Positions 6,737 to 15,215 of a stretch of 32,264 nt of DNA are shown here, one piece after another; position 1 is the first letter of the stretch; each line of letters begins with the position of its first letter. Origin of the DNA: JANXXV01 sp038230275. Lineage in GTDB: Bacteria; Acidobacteriota; Terriglobia; Bryobacterales; Bryobacteraceae. The stretch lies in NCBI GenBank assembly GCA_038230275.1, contig JBBRNO010000067.1:1-32264 (forward strand), in the 5' to 3' direction. The position numbers and the translations under genes are program-made. Below the pieces are notes generated by a model. The model saw only the letters and a list, made by a program, of their open reading frames with translations. It made no database searches and was not told the origin of the DNA.

Positions 6737-9289
6737 ATGGCATTTAATATTAGACCTCTAAAGGAGTTCCTGGTGCGCCCCGCGTTGCCGGAAGCTCTTT
6801 CCCGCATGTCGGAGCTCGCCTACAACTTGCTCTGGAGCTGGGATCATAACCTGCGTTCTTTGTTTCGGCGGTTGGATCCGTCGCTTTGGAAAGCGTGCGG
6901 GAACAACCCGGTGCTAATGCTGGGGCGGGTGCAGCAGAAAGCACTGGAACGGGCCGCCGCCGATCCGCGGTTTCTGGGACTTTACCGCCGAGCCTGCGAA
7001 CGCTACGACAGCTACATTGAGATTGAAAAGGCGGTTCCAACCGATGCAATGATTGCGTACTTTTCCATGGAGTACGGGCTCACGGAATGTCTGCCGATTT
7101 ATTCCGGTGGACTCGGGCTGCTTTCGGGCGATCATATGAAGGCGAGCAGCGATGCCGACATCCCGCTCATCGGAATCGGGCTGCTTTATCAGAAAGGCTA
7201 TCACCAGCAGTCGTTGAATCCAGATGGGTGGCAGCAGGAACGCTACCCGGTGAACGATTTCTACACGTTGCCGGTGCGGCCGGTCATAGACGCCTCCGGG
7301 GCCGAAGTAAAGGTGAAGGTCTGGCTGCCGGGCGGAGGGGTAACCATAAAGGTCTGGCACATTGACGTGGGCCGGGTGAAGCTCTATCTTCTGGATACCA
7401 ACATTGCGGAGAACACGCACGACGAAGATCGCGACATTACCGATTCGTTGTATGGAGGCGATCTGCACACGCGGATGCGCCAGGAAATTGTCCTTGGAAT
7501 TGGCGGTTTGCGTGCTCTGAAGGCCATGAATCTGGAGCCCACCGTCTTCCATATGAATGAAGGCCATTCCGCGTTTATGGCCATCGAGCGGATTCGCATA
7601 TTAATGCAGGAACATTCGCTCAATTTCGACGAGGCACTGGACGCCAGCAGACGCAATAACGTGTTCACCACCCACACCTCGGTACCAGCGGGTATCGATC
7701 TTTTCGATTCCGGCATGATGTTCGACTACTTCCACGACTATTGCAGGAACAGTGGATTGCAGATGGATCAACTGCTGTCTTTGGGGCGTTGGAATCCTGG
7801 GGACAACCAGGAGCGATTCTCCATGGCGATTCTGGCCTTCAAGACGTCGTCCTATCGGAACGCGGTCAGCCGCATCCATCGGGAAGTTTCGCAGGAGATG
7901 TGGCAGGGGCTTTGGCCTAATTTGCCGGTGAACGAAATTCCGATCACCTCCGTGACAAACGGCGTGCATCTCCCCACCTGGTTGAACGGGGACCTGGCGA
8001 TGTTGTACGACCAGTATCTGCAACCGGACTGGCGGGAGCGTTATCCGGATCCGAAAATCTGGGAACTCATTCTGGATATACCCGATCCGGAATTGTGGGA
8101 GGCTCACCGGCGGCGAAAGCGGCGCCTGGTGACCTTTGTAAGGGAGCGCGTGGCCGCGTTTGCGATTGCGCGGAAGGCTTCAGCCACTGAAACCAAGCGG
8201 CTATCGGACGTGCTGGATCCGGACGCGTTTACCATTGGATTTGCACGGCGTTTCGCCACCTACAAGCGAGCGACGCTACTATTCCGCGATGTGGCCCGTC
8301 TGAAGAAGCTGCTGAACAATCCTGACATGCCGGTGCAGATTGTGATTGCGGGCAAGGCGCATCCGAAGGATCATCCAGGGAAGACGCTGATCCGCGAAAT
8401 TGTGCAGCTATCGAGAGACCCAGCGTTTTCCAAGCGGCTCATTTTCCTGGAAGACTACGGCATTGAAGTGGCTCGCGATATGGTGCAGGGCGTGGATCTT
8501 TGGTTGAACACGCCGCGGCGCGGGGAAGAGGCGTGCGGGACCAGCGGAATGAAGGCAGGCCTGAACGGCGTGCTGAATCTGAGCGCGCTTGACGGGTGGT
8601 TCGATGAGGCCTATGAGAGCTGCGGCGGGTGGGCGATTGGAGACCGGGTGCCCTACAGCGAAGACCAGGACGAAATCCACTCTAGCGCGCTCTACTCCCT
8701 ACTGGAAAACGAAATTGTGCCGATGTATTATGCACGCGGTGAAGACCGGCTTCCATACGAGTGGGTCCACCGGATGAAGCAGTGTCTGCTCAACGTCAGC
8801 CCGCAATTCAATTGCCAACGAATGGTGGGCGAGTACATGACGGAGTTGTACGAGCCGGCGCATGCGGCATTTTCCGAAGTGCGGAAGAATCATTTTGAAG
8901 ACGCGCGGCGCAAGGCCAAGTGGCAGGCGAACGTGAATCAGGTGTGGGGCCAAGTGAAGTTTGTGGATCTGGGCCCTGAGCCGGAAGCCTCGGTGGTTAG
9001 CGGGACGGCGATCACCATGAAAGCTTCCGTGGATCTGGCGGGGCTGACGCCGGTAGATGTGCAAGTAGAGGCGGTGGTGGGGCGGGTGGGAATCTCCGGA
9101 CAGCTGGAAAACACCGAAGTGATGACACTGCCATCAGTGGAACAAGCGGGATCGGTTTATGTGTTTCAGAAAGAGTTTACTCCGCACCAGACGGGGCGGT
9201 TGGGGTACACACTTCGCATCAGCTCCGACCATTTCACCAATCCGTTGACGCGGCCATGCAATTCTCTACTAAAATGGGGATTAGACTAA
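6737..9289 (+). CDS. glgP: alpha-glucan (glycogen) phosphorylase, short bacterial type, GT35
   Basis: 850 residues, the length of the alpha-glucan phosphorylase group with an N-terminal DUF3417 segment (NLLWSWDHNLRSLFRRLDP). It releases glucose 1-phosphate from alpha-1,4-glucans using pyridoxal phosphate and orthophosphate. Visible features: YFSMEYGLTECLPIYSGGLG, a common glucan phosphorylase block; VFHMNEGHSAF; TNGVHLPTWL; GFARRFATYKRATLLF; and the cofactor site GTSGMKAGLNG with the PLP lysine at about residue 606. The C-terminal ~120 residues form a beta-rich extension (VVSGTAITMKASVDLAGL), usual in this subgroup. The gene stands alone; no other glycogen genes are in the window. Role: storage polysaccharide breakdown in the cytoplasm. 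Confidence 0.96.
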   Translation: MAFNIRPLKEFLVRPALPEALSRMSELAYNLLWSWDHNLRSLFRRLDPSLWKACGNNPVLMLGRVQQKALERAAADPRFLGLYRRACERYDSYIEIEKAVPTDAMIAYFSMEYGLTECLPIYSGGLGLLSGDHMKASSDADIPLIGIGLLYQKGYHQQSLNPDGWQQERYPVNDFYTLPVRPVIDASGAEVKVKVWLPGGGVTIKVWHIDVGRVKLYLLDTNIAENTHDEDRDITDSLYGGDLHTRMRQEIVLGIGGLRALKAMNLEPTVFHMNEGHSAFMAIERIRILMQEHSLNFDEALDASRRNNVFTTHTSVPAGIDLFDSGMMFDYFHDYCRNSGLQMDQLLSLGRWNPGDNQERFSMAILAFKTSSYRNAVSRIHREVSQEMWQGLWPNLPVNEIPITSVTNGVHLPTWLNGDLAMLYDQYLQPDWRERYPDPKIWELILDIPDPELWEAHRRRKRRLVTFVRERVAAFAIARKASATETKRLSDVLDPDAFTIGFARRFATYKRATLLFRDVARLKKLLNNPDMPVQIVIAGKAHPKDHPGKTLIREIVQLSRDPAFSKRLIFLEDYGIEVARDMVQGVDLWLNTPRRGEEACGTSGMKAGLNGVLNLSALDGWFDEAYESCGGWAIGDRVPYSEDQDEIHSSALYSLLENEIVPMYYARGEDRLPYEWVHRMKQCLLNVSPQFNCQRMVGEYMTELYEPAHAAFSEVRKNHFEDARRKAKWQANVNQVWGQVKFVDLGPEPEASVVSGTAITMKASVDLAGLTPVDVQVEAVVGRVGISGQLENTEVMTLPSVEQAGSVYVFQKEFTPHQTGRLGYTLRISSDHFTNPLTRPCNSLLKWGLD

Positions 9290-9301
9290 TTGGTGTTTGA
9301 G

Positions 9302-9320
9302 GATCGTATCCGCTACGATC
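9302..9320. other. 7-bp perfect inverted repeat (hairpin or operator)
   Basis: GATCGTA and TACGATC flank a 5-nt loop, 12 bp after the glgP stop and about 60 bp before the next gene. No T-tract follows, so a classical terminator is unlikely; it may be an operator for the zinc-binding protein gene or a weak hairpin. Confidence 0.35.
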
Positions 9321-9381
9321 ATAGTTCGCCAGTGACATCGCTCTCTTCCGTTTACAACTCCAAGGAGCTTCACCCATAGCC

Positions 9382-9861
9382 ATGGATGACGATCGCAAGT
9401 ACCGGCAACACGGGTACCAGGACACTGACCGCAAACCGAGCGGACAAAATGGCGAAAACCGGCCACGGTCGCCGCAAGGTCCAAGGACCTTGCAAGATCC
9501 GGCGGGTCCGCGCCTGCCACGGCTTGTGCAGAGCGTGGCGGCCTCGCGATGTTATAACTGCGCCACCACACTGCCGAACGGAACGGATTTCAAGGGGAAA
9601 TGTCCGAAGTGCGCCGCGGAGTTGCACTGCTGCAAACAATGCGCGCACTTTGAACCTTCCACCCGGTTCCAATGCCTGAAGCCGATTCCGGCGCGGATAC
9701 CGATCAAGGATCAGGTGAATGAGTGCGAGTTGTTCGGTGCGCGGGTGACGGTTTCGCGGGACGGACACACTCCGCCGCCGGTGGTGCACGCCCCAACGCC
9801 TTCACAGGTGCGCAGCCCAAGCGACGCGCGGGCGGCGTTCGATAATCTGTTCAAGAAGTAA
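9382..9861 (+). CDS. Cys-rich zinc-binding protein of unknown function
   Basis: 159 residues. The first ~50 are polar, basic and proline/glycine-rich, probably disordered. A zinc-ribbon-like region follows: CYNC, then CPKC 18 residues on, directly continued by LHCCKQCAHFEPS, a further Cys (RFQC) and CELF, giving about ten cysteines and room for two metal sites. The C-terminus (ARAAFDNLFKK) looks helical. There is no signal peptide or membrane segment, so it is cytoplasmic. An AAGGAG lies 14 nt upstream of the chosen ATG, rather far. I do not recognise a named family; a role in nucleic-acid or protein binding is only suggested by the fold type. It may be co-transcribed with glgP, 92 bp upstream. 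Confidence 0.8.
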   Translation: MDDDRKYRQHGYQDTDRKPSGQNGENRPRSPQGPRTLQDPAGPRLPRLVQSVAASRCYNCATTLPNGTDFKGKCPKCAAELHCCKQCAHFEPSTRFQCLKPIPARIPIKDQVNECELFGARVTVSRDGHTPPPVVHAPTPSQVRSPSDARAAFDNLFKK

Positions 9862-10022
9862 GGCCCGATTCTAGTGTTGTGTCCGCGAATTGGGTGGACA
9901 CTACCGGAAACCGCTCCTTTACAGTCGCGGCTCAGAAACTACTTTTGCAGCAAAGGGTTCGAGACCGAGCCGCGCGCGTGAGCAAGCTGTTTCTTGTATC
10001 CAGTTATTTGTCGGACAGTACA
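9862..10022. other. intergenic stretch with hairpin and a dispersed-repeat copy
   Basis: A non-coding convergent region. It holds GTGTCC...GGACAC (9879-9901), an inverted repeat with an 11-nt loop, then a copy of a short dispersed repeat at 9911-9935. The remainder shows nothing I recognise. Confidence 0.5.
9911..9935 (+). repeat. short dispersed repeat, copy A
   Basis: The 25-bp stretch beginning CCGCTCC and ending CGGCTCAG is matched at 21 of 25 positions by 22011-22035. Both copies sit in intergenic DNA just downstream of a plus-strand gene for a Cys-rich zinc-type protein. The origin is unknown. Confidence 0.6.
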
Positions 10023-11051
10023 CTAGCGTTGGCCGGTGATCTGCCTGACGGCCTGAAAAAACGCTTTCTTGCGTTGCGTATCGAGTCCCCATTTCACTGG
10101 CGGCGACTGGTAACCTTCCGGATCGAAGTAGCCCCATGAGCAATACTCGCTGATCGCAGCGATCATGTTGTTCATTGGCTTATCGAAATCGAAGTGGTCG
10201 TCTTCATTGAATAGCACCGGCATGGGACGATAGCCGGGCACTTTCCGGGTAAGGCGCACCATCTCAGCGATGCGATTCGGATCCTTCACCCCGTTTCCGT
10301 GGAGCAATAGAAAGTCAGACGCGCGGACTACATTCTCTTCCGGAATGCGATTGCCGGTGTAACTAGTGCTGACCAGAAAGCCGCGCTTCTTGACGCGGGC
10401 CATCAGTTCGGGAACGCGCTCAGGCTGGAGAATGGCGTGATGGTATTTGTTGTTCGCCTCGTTGTTCAGCTCGATCAGTACGTGGCGGTATTTGTGGCTT
10501 GCTAACCAGTCGATGGTGTTATCTACGGCCGCAATTACCGCCGTTTCGTCTTTCACCCGCTGATCCTGACCGAAATAAAAGATGCCGAGGATGACCGTGA
10601 TTCCCAGGCGGTCCGCTTTTTTCAGAATCCGGTCGAGGCGGGCCATGGCATCGGTGCGCAACGTGCCGTCCTGCAATATCGCGGAGTTATGCCAGGGCTG
10701 GGCCTTCGAATATCCTTCGGGGCTGCCGCCCTGTAGATTGATGGTGAAGTTGAGCAGTCCGTATTTTCGCCACGCTGGCATGGCGGCGATGAATTCATTG
10801 GTGTTCCGATCCGCATCCCAACGGCCCGTATCCGGGTAGGCCCAGCGCTTGGCGGTCTCCGGGTTTTGGTCGTCATAGATACCCTGCACCATCCGCGAAT
10901 TGAACAGCAGACCTTCAATGCGGTGACCATTCCAGGTACGGCCCTTGTACGTGGGTTTGCCGTCGATCCAGAACTGGTCGCCGTGGATGGTGACTTCGGT
11001 GGCCAGCAGCGGCGCGGTAGCGAGGAGCTCGGCGATGAATCCAAGTTTCAC
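10023..11051 (-). CDS. secreted glycoside-hydrolase-like TIM-barrel protein
   Basis: 342 residues with a short N-terminal hydrophobic segment (FIAELLATAPLLATEV) that looks like a signal peptide. The body resembles clan-A glycosidases of the cellulase/beta-mannanase type. It opens with FWIDGKPTYKGRTWNG, the usual start of the barrel. LIELNNEANN matches the strand-4 NE motif carrying the acid/base Glu, and PVLFNEDDHF is a plausible strand-7 nucleophile Glu. ILGIFYFGQDQRV and FTINLQGGSPEGYS are further barrel strands and loops. A polysaccharide or glycoside substrate is likely but cannot be named. It overlaps the upstream gene by 4 bp (ATGA), so the two are translated together. Confidence 0.82.
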   Translation of the reverse strand: MKLGFIAELLATAPLLATEVTIHGDQFWIDGKPTYKGRTWNGHRIEGLLFNSRMVQGIYDDQNPETAKRWAYPDTGRWDADRNTNEFIAAMPAWRKYGLLNFTINLQGGSPEGYSKAQPWHNSAILQDGTLRTDAMARLDRILKKADRLGITVILGIFYFGQDQRVKDETAVIAAVDNTIDWLASHKYRHVLIELNNEANNKYHHAILQPERVPELMARVKKRGFLVSTSYTGNRIPEENVVRASDFLLLHGNGVKDPNRIAEMVRLTRKVPGYRPMPVLFNEDDHFDFDKPMNNMIAAISEYCSWGYFDPEGYQSPPVKWGLDTQRKKAFFQAVRQITGQR

Positions 11052-11542
11052 TTTTCAATCTCCTCATCGGCGGGCGAAAGCATCTTGCGGAATACGCCCT
11101 TCCGGTACATGAAAGTCAGCGGTGTTCTTTCAAAATACATCAGGTCCACGGCATCCACGGGATGGCGGAACGGCCGCAGGGTGGTGAAGTCGAAATCCTT
11201 CGACCCTTTGTCCATTCGCAGCAAGTAGCTGAAGGGGTCGGGCGGATCGGACGCCAGGATGTGCGTCTCGAATTTTCTACCGCGGTCCAGGAAGGCGATC
11301 AGGATCTGCTGCCTTTCCTTGGTCTGAATCTGGAGCACGTAGTCGGTTTTGCCGTCGCCATCGAAATCTCCGGTGACCAGATTCGGAGCGAACTGGAAGC
11401 GATACTCGCGGAACCATGCGGTGATTTGCGGCGCCACCGGAGCCATCTGCCAGCCGGGATATCTGGAATCGAGCTCCGACGTAACGCCAGGTGGAAGGAT
11501 GGCGGCGCCGGCCAAGAGCGCGACGAAGGCGAAGGGGGGCAT
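11048..11542 (-). CDS. small secreted protein with an FG-GAP-like calcium loop
   Basis: 164 residues starting at the ATG at 11542. The frame extends to a TTG at 11563, but a TACAAT box sits 9 nt upstream of the ATG, which supports the shorter form. A signal peptide is evident (PPFAFVALLAGAAILPPGVTS). One DFDGDGKTDYVLQI motif is typical of FG-GAP/VCBS beta-propeller repeats and of a calcium-binding DxDxDG loop, but a single repeat cannot make a propeller. The rest is unrecognised. It is coupled to the glycosidase-like gene by an ATGA overlap, which suggests a joint extracytoplasmic role. Confidence 0.75.
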   Translation of the reverse strand: MPPFAFVALLAGAAILPPGVTSELDSRYPGWQMAPVAPQITAWFREYRFQFAPNLVTGDFDGDGKTDYVLQIQTKERQQILIAFLDRGRKFETHILASDPPDPFSYLLRMDKGSKDFDFTTLRPFRHPVDAVDLMYFERTPLTFMYRKGVFRKMLSPADEEIEK

Positions 11543-11551
11543 TCGTCGCAC

Positions 11552-11557
11552 ATTGTA
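11552..11557 (-). promoter_or_regulatory. -10-like TACAAT box 9 nt before a start codon
   Basis: The complement reads TACAAT, ending 9 nt before the ATG at 11542. It is consistent with a leaderless transcript starting at or next to the ATG. No clear -35 box. Confidence 0.45.
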
Positions 11558-11701
11558 TCCCAAGGGCCCTTGCCCGTTAGCGTTTGGAATTGCGCGCGCA
11601 GTTCCCCTTCAGCGCGCCCTTACTCATTCCAGTTGTCAAAGATCGTTGGGATAGAGCTTCCTGCGAAGATACCCGTGATACGGATTTCGTTCGATTTCCG
11701 T

Positions 11702-12367
11702 TTATTCCGTTTTCTCCGGATGGGGTTCGGACAATTCGCACTGGGATTTCACGGCAGGCGGGTCATTCTTTAGCGCTTGCGGAGCCAATGCTGGAGTGGA
11801 AACGGACCCTTCCACGGTTGGGGGAGGGTCGTTTCGCAATTCTTCCGAATGGCTGGTTTCGGGGCGGGTTTCCTCAATTTGGTTTTCGCGGCGCAGACGC
11901 ATCAGCGTGCTGATTGCACGTTGGTACATCCGGGTGTAGGTGGTTTCATAGCGCAGCAGGAGGTCAAGCGATTTTTCGTCGTTCGCAAGACTGGTGAAGG
12001 CGACGGTGACGCGGGTTGCCTGGTCGATCTGGTGGAATGTTTTGGCGATTTCGGGTTCCTGCTGATCCATTTTCAGGTCGAGGGCGGCGGTTTGCATGAT
12101 CCAGATGCGCCGCAGACGCCATTGCGAGGCGACCATTTGGTCAATGAGGTCCATTTCCACTGGGGTGGTGGGTTGGAAGGTTTCGATGTAGCTTTCGTGA
12201 AGTTCGTCGAACCTGGCTTGGGACTCGTTGGTGAGGACGATCATTTTCGAAGTGAGGCCGTGTTTGATGGCGTTCTTCGAGGACGTTTGAATTCCGGCCG
12301 GCGACTTGGTTCCGGCTGCGAGTGCGCCGTTCCGGCGCGCTTGTTTCCTTATTTGTCTTGACGACAT
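11702..12367 (-). CDS. KHGLTS-type conserved hypothetical protein
   Basis: 221 residues, no signal peptide or membrane segment. The N-terminus is basic (RQIRKQARRNG) and runs into SSKNAIKHGLTSKMIVL, a motif I associate with a family found in many copies in Acidobacteria and some Planctomycetes, of unknown function. A helical middle follows (ESYIETFQPTTPVEMDLIDQMVASQWRLRRIW), then a long helix ending in RLRRENQIEE, then a proline-rich, probably disordered tail. A Shine-Dalgarno-like AGAGG precedes the ATG. It lies next to non-coding, possibly mobile-derived DNA. The family memory is not backed by a search here. Confidence 0.75.
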   Translation of the reverse strand: MSSRQIRKQARRNGALAAGTKSPAGIQTSSKNAIKHGLTSKMIVLTNESQARFDELHESYIETFQPTTPVEMDLIDQMVASQWRLRRIWIMQTAALDLKMDQQEPEIAKTFHQIDQATRVTVAFTSLANDEKSLDLLLRYETTYTRMYQRAISTLMRLRRENQIEETRPETSHSEELRNDPPPTVEGSVSTPALAPQALKNDPPAVKSQCELSEPHPEKTE

Positions 12368-13000
12368 GAATGTTACCTCTGGGTGGAGAATAGCGTTGCG
12401 GGGTGATGGGTGGATTTGGGTTTGGCTGTAAGTTGTTGGAATAGTTGTGTCGATTTTTGAAAATAGTGGTGAACGTTAAGGTTTCGTCAGCGGCGCGGCG
12501 GGGAACAGCTGCGGGGAAGCGCGAAAAAGCTGGAGCCGCGCCAACGACTTGCAGAATCCGGCCGAGATTGATTTTGCGGCTGTGCCGGAGCGGTGCAGTT
12601 GGCTAAGTTTGAAGGATAAATTGCGTCGTGCTGCGAAGGGTCAACTGGGAAGGCGGTGTCAAGGAATTTGTGTAAACGCCCAATTGACTTTGGCACACAG
12701 ACGGCACCAGATCCCCGGGACGACTTCGGGATCAGCTCTTCGCCCTGATGTCTGGCCTGGAAGTCAGGTTGGGAGTGGGGAGTTCCCTCGGGTTTTAATT
12801 ATTTGGCTGGGATGGATGGAATGAATGGGATAAAAAAGGTTTGGCTACAGGCGCGTTAGGTACTCCATTTCTTGGTCGAGAAATTGGGAGTGCGACAGAC
12901 GTGGAAGGCCCACCGATATGCCGCGTCGTGTTTGGCTTCGGTCTGATCAACTTCATAGCCCTCTCGTCGGGAATGCCGGCCGGGCCGTAACAACACACTC
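12368..13000. other. non-coding stretch with possible mobile-element remnants
   Basis: About 630 bp without a convincing gene. ORFs on both strands have low-complexity composition and no recognisable domain. At 12655-12677 the complement reads GTTTACACAAATT then CCTTGACACC, much like the terminal inverted repeats of IS256-family elements; no transposase remnant is clear. A hairpin GATCCC...GGGATC lies near 12712-12735. The rest shows nothing I recognise. Confidence 0.4.
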
Positions 13001-13642
13001 CTAGTGGATCGTGGGATTAATCTTGTCCCCTGCCGATATTTCCACTTGTCGATCCCACGTTGCCGCAAGTGCATCAGCGGTCGCATCCAAAAGGTCGAGG
13101 AGGCCGTCCAATTGTTTTGCGAATTTCACGATGTTGGATGGGTTTATCTCTTGCGGCACCGAACCATTACGGCCAAGGCGACCAGATTGGACGGCACAAG
13201 ACACAGGGTCCATGGCTTCGAGTTCGTTGACCAGGGCGCTGAAGCCGGCCAGGCTTGAAATTCCGTCGCATCTGAAAGAGCTCTCCCAATGAACCGCCTT
13301 GATGATCTGGCCTACGATTTGTGCCAGCCATCGCAGTGAATGAGTCTTGTATAGAGTGATTCGATCGGTCGGGGATGGCAAGAAGTTCGATCCCTCACCG
13401 ACTAGAGCCTTCAAGTGAAGTTCGACCGCTTGCCGGTAGAGCAGGACGACCGGACATGCATCCCACGCCGTTTTGGGGTTCGGCTCTAGATCCAGGGTTG
13501 CGATGAGGGTCGTGGCGGCTTTCCTTAGAGAACGGGCATAAAGAGCGATTTCAATGTCGCCACCGTTGTGCCAGGATTGGTCATCGGGTCTGAGCATTTC
13601 CATCGGCTTTGGCGATTTGATGACGGGCGGCTTCTGCTTCAT
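13001..13642 (-). CDS. HEPN-like helical protein, function unknown
   Basis: 213 residues from the ATG at 13642; the frame is open to 13699, but a TACAAT box and a GAAGAAG stretch just upstream of 13642 favour the shorter form. The segment CPVVLLYRQAVELHLKALV resembles the first long helix of HEPN proteins (YRQAxELxLKAL), and YKTHSLRWLAQIV fits the following helix with a conserved His. HEPN domains occur in RNases, toxins and phage-defence proteins; a strict R-x4-6-H catalytic motif is not evident, so it may be a non-catalytic member. It stands alone in an accessory-looking region. Assignment rests on helix pattern only. Confidence 0.65.
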   Translation of the reverse strand: MKQKPPVIKSPKPMEMLRPDDQSWHNGGDIEIALYARSLRKAATTLIATLDLEPNPKTAWDACPVVLLYRQAVELHLKALVGEGSNFLPSPTDRITLYKTHSLRWLAQIVGQIIKAVHWESSFRCDGISSLAGFSALVNELEAMDPVSCAVQSGRLGRNGSVPQEINPSNIVKFAKQLDGLLDLLDATADALAATWDRQVEISAGDKINPTIH

Positions 13643-13654
13643 GGACTTCTTCTG

Positions 13655-13660
13655 ATTGTA
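13655..13660 (-). promoter_or_regulatory. -10-like TACAAT box 12 nt before a start codon
   Basis: The complement reads TACAAT 12 nt before the ATG at 13642. No -35 box is evident. Same arrangement as at several other genes in the window. Confidence 0.35.
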
Positions 13661-13837
13661 GGCGCGCCTGTAACAAAATTCTATCGGCCACGTTGGCATA
13701 AAGGCACTGCATCTAAGGCGAATCTTAGCGCATGAAAACTGTACCTAAAACACCTCTTTACCGCCGACGATTCTGCGGCGTAGTAGATTACGAGGAGAGG
13801 CTGGTCAGCGATCACTTTCACTCAGTATTGCCGCGGC

Positions 13838-14062
13838 CTACAACCAATTACTAAGAACGACGTGAGAGGCCAATACGTCGTCGGGCACAATCACTGTTAT
13901 AGGAATGCGCTGCTTCCCTTCCGCCACATTACTCATCCAAGCCAAAAGGCGAAACTGGGCCGTCTCAATATCCCCATGAAGGTTAGAGCGATGCGATGAG
14001 TGCTTAATCTCTGTCTTAGTGAACGGATATCCAAGATGCTTGGAAATGTTCCTTGTGACCAC
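13838..14062 (-). CDS. doubtful small ORF, 74 residues
   Basis: It starts at a GTG 3 nt after the stop of the 381-residue gene and has no convincing ribosome binding site. Composition is protein-like (ETAQFRLLAWMSNVAEGKQ, PITVIVPDDVLASHVVL), with no domain, signal or membrane segment that I recognise. It could be the last gene of the operon above, a fragment of a degraded gene, or chance. Confidence 0.3.
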   Translation of the reverse strand: MVTRNISKHLGYPFTKTEIKHSSHRSNLHGDIETAQFRLLAWMSNVAEGKQRIPITVIVPDDVLASHVVLSNWL

Positions 14063-14065
14063 TGC

Positions 14066-15211
14066 CTACTTTAAGCCGCGCGGTTTGCCGTACGCGGCGC
14101 GAGCCCGCTTGCGCATCATGGACTCGAAGGACACTCGGGGCACATCGATCAGCTTCCGCATCTCGGCGCTGCGGAGCAAGCGCTGGGTGGCGCTCGGCAT
14201 GCGGGAAGCGGCGCGGTCGAAGGCACTCGAGGATGCGGCATACATTCCCGCAATGGCGCGGTAGTACCCTTGCTGTCCCTTTAGTTTTTGGCAGCCAACT
14301 ACCAAGGCGGCTAACACTTCGTCGCGCTCTTCCAGGGCCGCAACGCGCGCGCCCCACTCGTCAAGGAACGGACATAGCGGCAGCAGCGTATCGGCCGATC
14401 GCCTTAACGCCTTCACTGGACGCAAAGGATAATGCCGGTGGCCTTCCGCGGAAAGCCCGGTGTCCTGATACATGCGCACGGCAACGTCGAAGCGTCCGCG
14501 CGCGGCAAGATGATCCATCAGCGGCAGGGTTGCCGGCGTCTTCTTCCAGAAGCCCATCCCCTGTGTGAGGTCACCGCGATTATGAGACAAGGTCATCGAC
14601 AGCCGCAAGAGATCGAGCTCTCCCTCGCGTTCCGTGGCAACTTGATCGAAGACCGCCTGTTCCCGGTCGATTTCGGCTTCAATCGCTGCCTGCGCTTCTT
14701 CCGCCGAGGCGGTGTCGCCCAGTTCCAACATGGCTCCCAGGCCGCCTGCGATGGCGCTCCATTGCTCTCCGTTGTGGCCGCTGACGCCGCGCACGGCGCG
14801 AGTGGAGATTCCCTGCTCCGTCCAACCCCGCGAGCCCAGCGCGAAACGCATCATGGGCTTCAGCACTTCCGGATCCCGGGTTTCCCGCCAAGCCAGGCCG
14901 CGGATCTTGGTATCGACATCGGTGGGCACGAACGTCGCTACCGTTGCGTGATGGCAGGAAAGGCAGAGGGCGAAGTAGTCCTGCAACTGTTCGGCGTGGT
15001 GGAGATCGGCGCGGTGTATGTTTTCCCAACTGGCAAGCACGCGGAGGAAGCCTTCGGCGGCGCCGCCAAGCTCGATGAGCCGGCCGGGTTCCGGAGCGGG
15101 AAGCCTCGCCTTGAGATACGGCGCTGTGTTGTGGACTTGCGACAGCAGCGTTTCGGGCGCGATCCATTGGGCCCAGGCGGCACGGGGTGGAATGACGATT
15201 GGTTCAGACAA
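14066..15211 (-). CDS. conserved-looking hypothetical protein, 381 residues
   Basis: It begins at a TTG 4 nt after the Nudix stop codon; no ATG or other plausible start occurs in the first third. The protein is largely helical, rich in Ala, Arg and Glu, without signal peptide or membrane segment. Near residue 80 is CLSCHHATVATFVPTDVD, a C-x2-C-H-H cluster that could bind metal or heme, followed by WRETRDPEVLKPMMRFALGSRGW. The middle has helical repeats (AEEAQAAIEAEIDREQAVFDQ). The C-terminus is basic (SMMRKRARAAYGKPRG). I do not recognise the family. The tight spacing to the Nudix and U32 genes suggests one transcript. Confidence 0.72.
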   Translation of the reverse strand: MSEPIVIPPRAAWAQWIAPETLLSQVHNTAPYLKARLPAPEPGRLIELGGAAEGFLRVLASWENIHRADLHHAEQLQDYFALCLSCHHATVATFVPTDVDTKIRGLAWRETRDPEVLKPMMRFALGSRGWTEQGISTRAVRGVSGHNGEQWSAIAGGLGAMLELGDTASAEEAQAAIEAEIDREQAVFDQVATEREGELDLLRLSMTLSHNRGDLTQGMGFWKKTPATLPLMDHLAARGRFDVAVRMYQDTGLSAEGHRHYPLRPVKALRRSADTLLPLCPFLDEWGARVAALEERDEVLAALVVGCQKLKGQQGYYRAIAGMYAASSSAFDRAASRMPSATQRLLRSAEMRKLIDVPRVSFESMMRKRARAAYGKPRGLK

Positions 15212-15215
15212 ACTA

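Noticed and set aside
9879..9901. GTGTCC...GGACAC inverted repeat as an insertion-sequence end
   Set aside because: Only one short pair is present and no transposase remnant is nearby.
12549..12824. 91-codon plus-strand frame in the non-coding stretch
   Set aside because: No ribosome binding site, no recognisable domain, and an IS256-like end lies inside it.
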